From the NCBI GenBank assembly GCA_007128865.1, contig SKWP01000346.1, positions 1-7,943 on the forward strand: DNA of 7,943 nucleotides. Reading direction: 5' to 3'. Each line of letters starts with the position of its first letter. Positions within the stretch are counted from its first letter, which is position 1. Source of the DNA: Paracoccaceae bacterium (GTDB lineage: Bacteria; Pseudomonadota; Alphaproteobacteria; Rhodobacterales; Rhodobacteraceae). This document shows, piece after piece, positions 5,509 to 7,943 of the stretch. The notes below the pieces were generated by a model. The model did not search any database and had not been told where the DNA came from. It worked only from the letters and a program-made list of their open reading frames with translations. The translations under genes were made by a program, and so were the position numbers.

Positions 5509-5525
5509 GGCGCCCCTTAGGCGCC
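5509..5525. terminator. Hairpin at the convergent gene junction
   Basis: GGCGCC (5509-5514), loop CCTTA, GGCGCC (5520-5525) is a perfect six-base-pair stem with a five-base loop. It lies between the stop codons of the oxidoreductase gene (5507) and tadA (5517-5519) and includes the tadA stop codon. Being symmetrical it could act in both directions. No T-run is present on either side, so any termination would be inefficient. Confidence 0.45.
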
Positions 5526-5975
5526 ACGCAGCCCGGCGAAGAAGTCGCGCAGCAGCGCCCGGGCCTCTTCGGCGGCGATGCCGTCATAGACTTCCGGCGC
5601 GTGATGCGCCTGCGGATGGGTAAAGATGCGCGGGCCATGGGCGACGCCGCCGGATTTGGGGTCATCCGCACCATAATACAGGCGCGCTATGCGGGCGGCC
5701 GAAATCGCCGCCGCGCACATCGGGCAGGGTTCGAGCGTGACGTACAGCGCATGCCCCGGCAGCCGTTCGGACCCTGCCGCTGCGCAGGCCGCCCTCAGGG
5801 CCAGGATTTCGGCATGGGCGGTGGGGTCGCGCAGTTCGCGGGTCCGGTTGCCGGCGCTTGCCATGATCCTGCCGTCGGGCGCAACGACGACTGCGCCCAC
5901 CGGAACCTCGCCGCGCTTGGCTGCGGCGCGGGCCTCGGCCAGCGCTGCGGTCATATGCCGTGCAAAACCTGCCAT
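5517..5975 (-). CDS. tadA: tRNA-specific adenosine deaminase TadA
   Basis: TadA converts adenosine 34 to inosine in the anticodon of tRNA-Arg(ACG), allowing one tRNA to read several codons. This cytoplasmic protein is normally essential. The protein (152 residues from ATG 5975) has the cytidine/deoxycytidylate deaminase zinc fold. RGEVPVGAVVV opens the core, the catalytic His-Glu motif is in TAHAEILAL, and the two zinc Cys residues are in LEPCPMCAAAI. The TadA-typical SARIARLYYGADDPKSGG segment follows. Length is standard. A GTG one codon upstream (5978) and an ATG at 5954 are alternatives; none has a good Shine-Dalgarno. The 5975 start keeps the short N-terminal stretch usual in the family. 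It converges with the oxidoreductase gene and is divergent from prpE across a 148-base spacer. Confidence 0.95.
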   Translation of the reverse strand: MAGFARHMTAALAEARAAAKRGEVPVGAVVVAPDGRIMASAGNRTRELRDPTAHAEILALRAACAAAGSERLPGHALYVTLEPCPMCAAAISAARIARLYYGADDPKSGGVAHGPRIFTHPQAHHAPEVYDGIAAEEARALLRDFFAGLRGA

Positions 5976-6041
5976 CACGCGCTTGTCGCACCGCGCCCGC
6001 AGGGTGACAAGCCGCGCCGTCAGGTCGCAGGGGCGGTTTGC

Positions 6042-6056
6042 TGCGCATCGTGCGCA
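6042..6056. repeat. TGCGCA-TCG-TGCGCA inverted repeat in the tadA-prpE spacer
   Basis: Two copies of the self-complementary hexamer TGCGCA (6042-6047 and 6051-6056) flank TCG, forming a short hairpin or a possible protein-binding site. A second small inverted repeat, GTAAC/GTTAC, lies at 6085-6102 near the prpE start. Either could bind a propionate- or acetate-responsive regulator, but I do not recognise a known operator. Confidence 0.3.
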
Positions 6057-6062
6057 CGAAAC

Positions 6063-6091
6063 TTGCGGCGGGGCGTGGCGCAGCGTAACAG
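6063..6091 (+). promoter_or_regulatory. Possible prpE promoter
   Basis: TTGCGG (6063-6068), a 17-base spacer and TAACAG (6086-6091) form a weak sigma70-like promoter 33 bases before the prpE start. The spacing is ideal but the -10 matches only three of six consensus bases. The GTAAC/GTTAC inverted repeat (6085-6102) overlaps the -10 and could be an operator. Confidence 0.3.
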
Positions 6092-6123
6092 GCTTGCGTT
6101 ACCTGATGAATGGGGAGGCTTGA

Positions 6124-7943
6124 ATGCGCTACAACGACATCCATTGCCGGAGCCTCGAGGATCCTGATGGCTTCTGGATGGAGCAGGCCCGCGCCATTGA
6201 CTGGGTGACGCCCCCCTCGCGCGCGCTGTTTTCAGAAAACGCGCCGCTTTACGAATGGTTCAAGGATGCGCAGGTCAATACCTGCTGGAACGCCGTGGAT
6301 CGCCATGTCGAGGCCGGCCACGGTGAGCGCGTGGCGATCATTCACGACAGCCCGATCACCCAGACGGTCCGCAAGCTGACCTATCGTGAATTGCGCGACC
6401 GCGTGGCCAGCCTTGCCGGGGCGCTGCGCGCCCGCGGGGTCGAGCCCGGCGACAGGGTGATCATCTACATGCCGATGGTGCCCGAGGCGCTGGAGGCGAT
6501 GCTGGCCTGCGCCCGGATCGGCGCGATCCATTCGGTGGTGTTCGGCGGCTTTGCCGCGGCCGAGCTTGCAACCCGGATCGACGATGCCCGCCCCAGGGCG
6601 ATCATCGCAGCCTCCTGCGGGCTGGAGCCGGGGCGTGTGGTTCACTACAAGCCGCTGCTGGACGGGGCCATCGACATGGCCGGCCACAAGCCCGATTTCT
6701 GCGTCATCTTCCAGCGCGAACAGGAAGTCGCGCGTCTGCAACCCGGCCGCGATCTGGACTGGCACGAATTCCAGTACGGCGTTGCGCCGGCCGAATGCGT
6801 GCCGGTGGCCGGCGATCATCCTGCCTATATCCTCTACACATCGGGCACCACCGGCCAGCCCAAGGGCGTTGTGCGCCCGACCGCCGGCCATCTGGTGGCG
6901 CTGAACTGGACGATGAAGAATGTCTACGGCGTCGAACCCGGCGAGGTGTTCTGGGCGGCATCCGATGTGGGCTGGGTCGTGGGCCACAGCTATATCTGCT
7001 ATGCGCCGCTGATCCACGGCAACACCACCATCGTGTTCGAGGGCAAGCCGGTCGGCACACCCGATGCCGGGACATTCTGGCGGGTGATAAGCGACCACAA
7101 GGTTGCCAGCTTCTTTACCGCACCGACCGCTTTCCGTGCCATCAAGCGCGACGATCCCGAAGGCCGGCTGCTGAAGGATTACGACCTGTCGTCGCTGCGC
7201 TGTCTCTATCTCGCCGGCGAACGGGCCGACCCCGACACCATCCGCTGGGCGCAGGACAAGCTCGGCGTGCCGGTCATCGACCACTGGTGGCAGACCGAAA
7301 CCGGCTGGTCCATCGCCGCGAACCCGATGGGGCTGGAGCCGCTGCCGGTCAAGATCGGGTCGCCTTCGGTGGCGATGCCGGGCTATGACGTGCAGGTGCT
7401 GGGCGAGGATGGCCAGCCGCTGCCGCCGGGTGAACTGGGCGCTATCGCCATCCGCTTGCCGCTGCCGCCGGGCACCCTGCCGACCTTGTGGAACGCCGCG
7501 GACCGGTTCCGGAAATCCTATCTGGCAACCTTTCCGGGGTATTACGAAACCGGCGACGCGGGATACATCGACGCGGACGGATATCTGTTCATCATGGCGC
7601 GTACCGATGACGTGATCAATGTTGCCGGTCACCGGCTTTCGACCGGCGCGATGGAAGAGGTGCTGGCCAGCCACCCGGATGTTGGCGAATGTGCCGTTGT
7701 CGGGGTGAAGGACGATCTCAAGGGCCAGCTTCCGCTCGGGCTGCTGTGCCTCAACCGGGGCGTGCAACGGGACCATGGCGAGCTGGTCGCGGAATGCGTG
7801 AAGCTGGTGCGCGACCGTATCGGCCCGGTTGCTGCCTTTCGCCTTGGCATCGTGGTTGACCGGCTGCCAAAGACCAGAAGTGGCAAGATCCTGCGCAGCA
7901 CCATCGGCAAGATTGCCGATGGCGAGCCCTGGAAGATGCCCGC
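6124..7943 (+). CDS. prpE: Propionyl-CoA synthetase PrpE (C-terminus off the window)
   Basis: PrpE activates propionate with ATP and CoA to propionyl-CoA through a propionyl-adenylate, in the cytoplasm. About 606 codons are visible; family members have about 630, so roughly the last 20 residues are missing. The start (MRYNDIHCRSLEDPDGFW) has GGGGAGG at 6112-6118, five bases upstream. Motifs in order are WNAVDRHVEAG, the ATP-binding loop YTSGTTGQPKG (residues 238-248), SDVGWVVGHSYI, DHWWQTETGW with the acyl-pocket region, YETGDAG, the hinge and A8 motif RTDDVINVAGHRLSTG, and the catalytic Lys of RSGKILRS (K588, equivalent to Lys592 of the Salmonella enzyme, a known acetylation site). The GQPKGVVRP form and the N-terminus favour PrpE over acetyl-CoA synthetase (Acs). 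Propionyl-CoA would feed the methylmalonyl-CoA route, whose mutase needs B12. No prp methylcitrate genes are visible. Confidence 0.92.
   Translation, partial: MRYNDIHCRSLEDPDGFWMEQARAIDWVTPPSRALFSENAPLYEWFKDAQVNTCWNAVDRHVEAGHGERVAIIHDSPITQTVRKLTYRELRDRVASLAGALRARGVEPGDRVIIYMPMVPEALEAMLACARIGAIHSVVFGGFAAAELATRIDDARPRAIIAASCGLEPGRVVHYKPLLDGAIDMAGHKPDFCVIFQREQEVARLQPGRDLDWHEFQYGVAPAECVPVAGDHPAYILYTSGTTGQPKGVVRPTAGHLVALNWTMKNVYGVEPGEVFWAASDVGWVVGHSYICYAPLIHGNTTIVFEGKPVGTPDAGTFWRVISDHKVASFFTAPTAFRAIKRDDPEGRLLKDYDLSSLRCLYLAGERADPDTIRWAQDKLGVPVIDHWWQTETGWSIAANPMGLEPLPVKIGSPSVAMPGYDVQVLGEDGQPLPPGELGAIAIRLPLPPGTLPTLWNAADRFRKSYLATFPGYYETGDAGYIDADGYLFIMARTDDVINVAGHRLSTGAMEEVLASHPDVGECAVVGVKDDLKGQLPLGLLCLNRGVQRDHGELVAECVKLVRDRIGPVAAFRLGIVVDRLPKTRSGKILRSTIGKIADGEPWKMP

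Noticed and set aside
6232..7776. A 514-codon minus-strand open frame opposite prpE
   Set aside because: It is antisense to a clear PrpE with all family motifs. Its product is His/Gly/Arg/Pro-rich without recognisable domains, as expected for a shadow frame in GC-rich DNA.

Overview
The window is about 7.9 kb of GC-rich DNA with tightly packed genes and strong third-position GC bias. The PrmA, TadA, PrpE and CrcB sequences, and a class I cobalamin riboswitch, fit an alphaproteobacterium, most likely a member of the Rhodobacterales (Paracoccus/Rhodobacter/Roseobacter type). That placement comes from recalled family resemblance, not from a database search. I see no mobile element, CRISPR array, tRNA or rRNA.

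Left part (1-2405, minus strand): a cobalamin-riboswitch transcription unit. Read on the minus strand it runs: a plausible promoter at 2405-2378; a complete adenosylcobalamin-type riboswitch at 2369-2202; a 39-codon leader ORF with a strong Shine-Dalgarno; a bacterial-luciferase-like flavin monooxygenase (LLM family); a 69-bp gap holding a near-perfect palindrome that resembles alphaproteobacterial Zur boxes; and a secreted FecB/BtuF-type ABC substrate-binding protein that runs off the left edge. This is the most interesting part of the window. It looks like a B12- and perhaps zinc-responsive uptake and processing locus, with an LLM enzyme that has no textbook role in B12 metabolism.

Middle (2627-5507, plus strand): two overlapping crcB genes (ATGA junction) encode paralogous Fluc-type fluoride channel subunits with apparently opposite membrane orientation. 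They are followed by prmA (ribosomal protein L11 methyltransferase) and an FAD-dependent oxidoreductase that closely resembles D-arginine dehydrogenase DauA.

Right part (5517-7943): tadA (tRNA adenosine deaminase, minus strand) converges on the oxidoreductase gene with 9 bp between the stop codons and a hairpin over the junction. Divergent from tadA is prpE (propionyl-CoA synthetase), cut by the right edge about 20 residues before its expected C-terminus. Apart from the riboswitch locus, the genes are ordinary housekeeping and catabolic genes. Propionyl-CoA made by PrpE is usually assimilated through B12-dependent methylmalonyl-CoA mutase, but nothing in the window ties prpE to the riboswitch operon directly.
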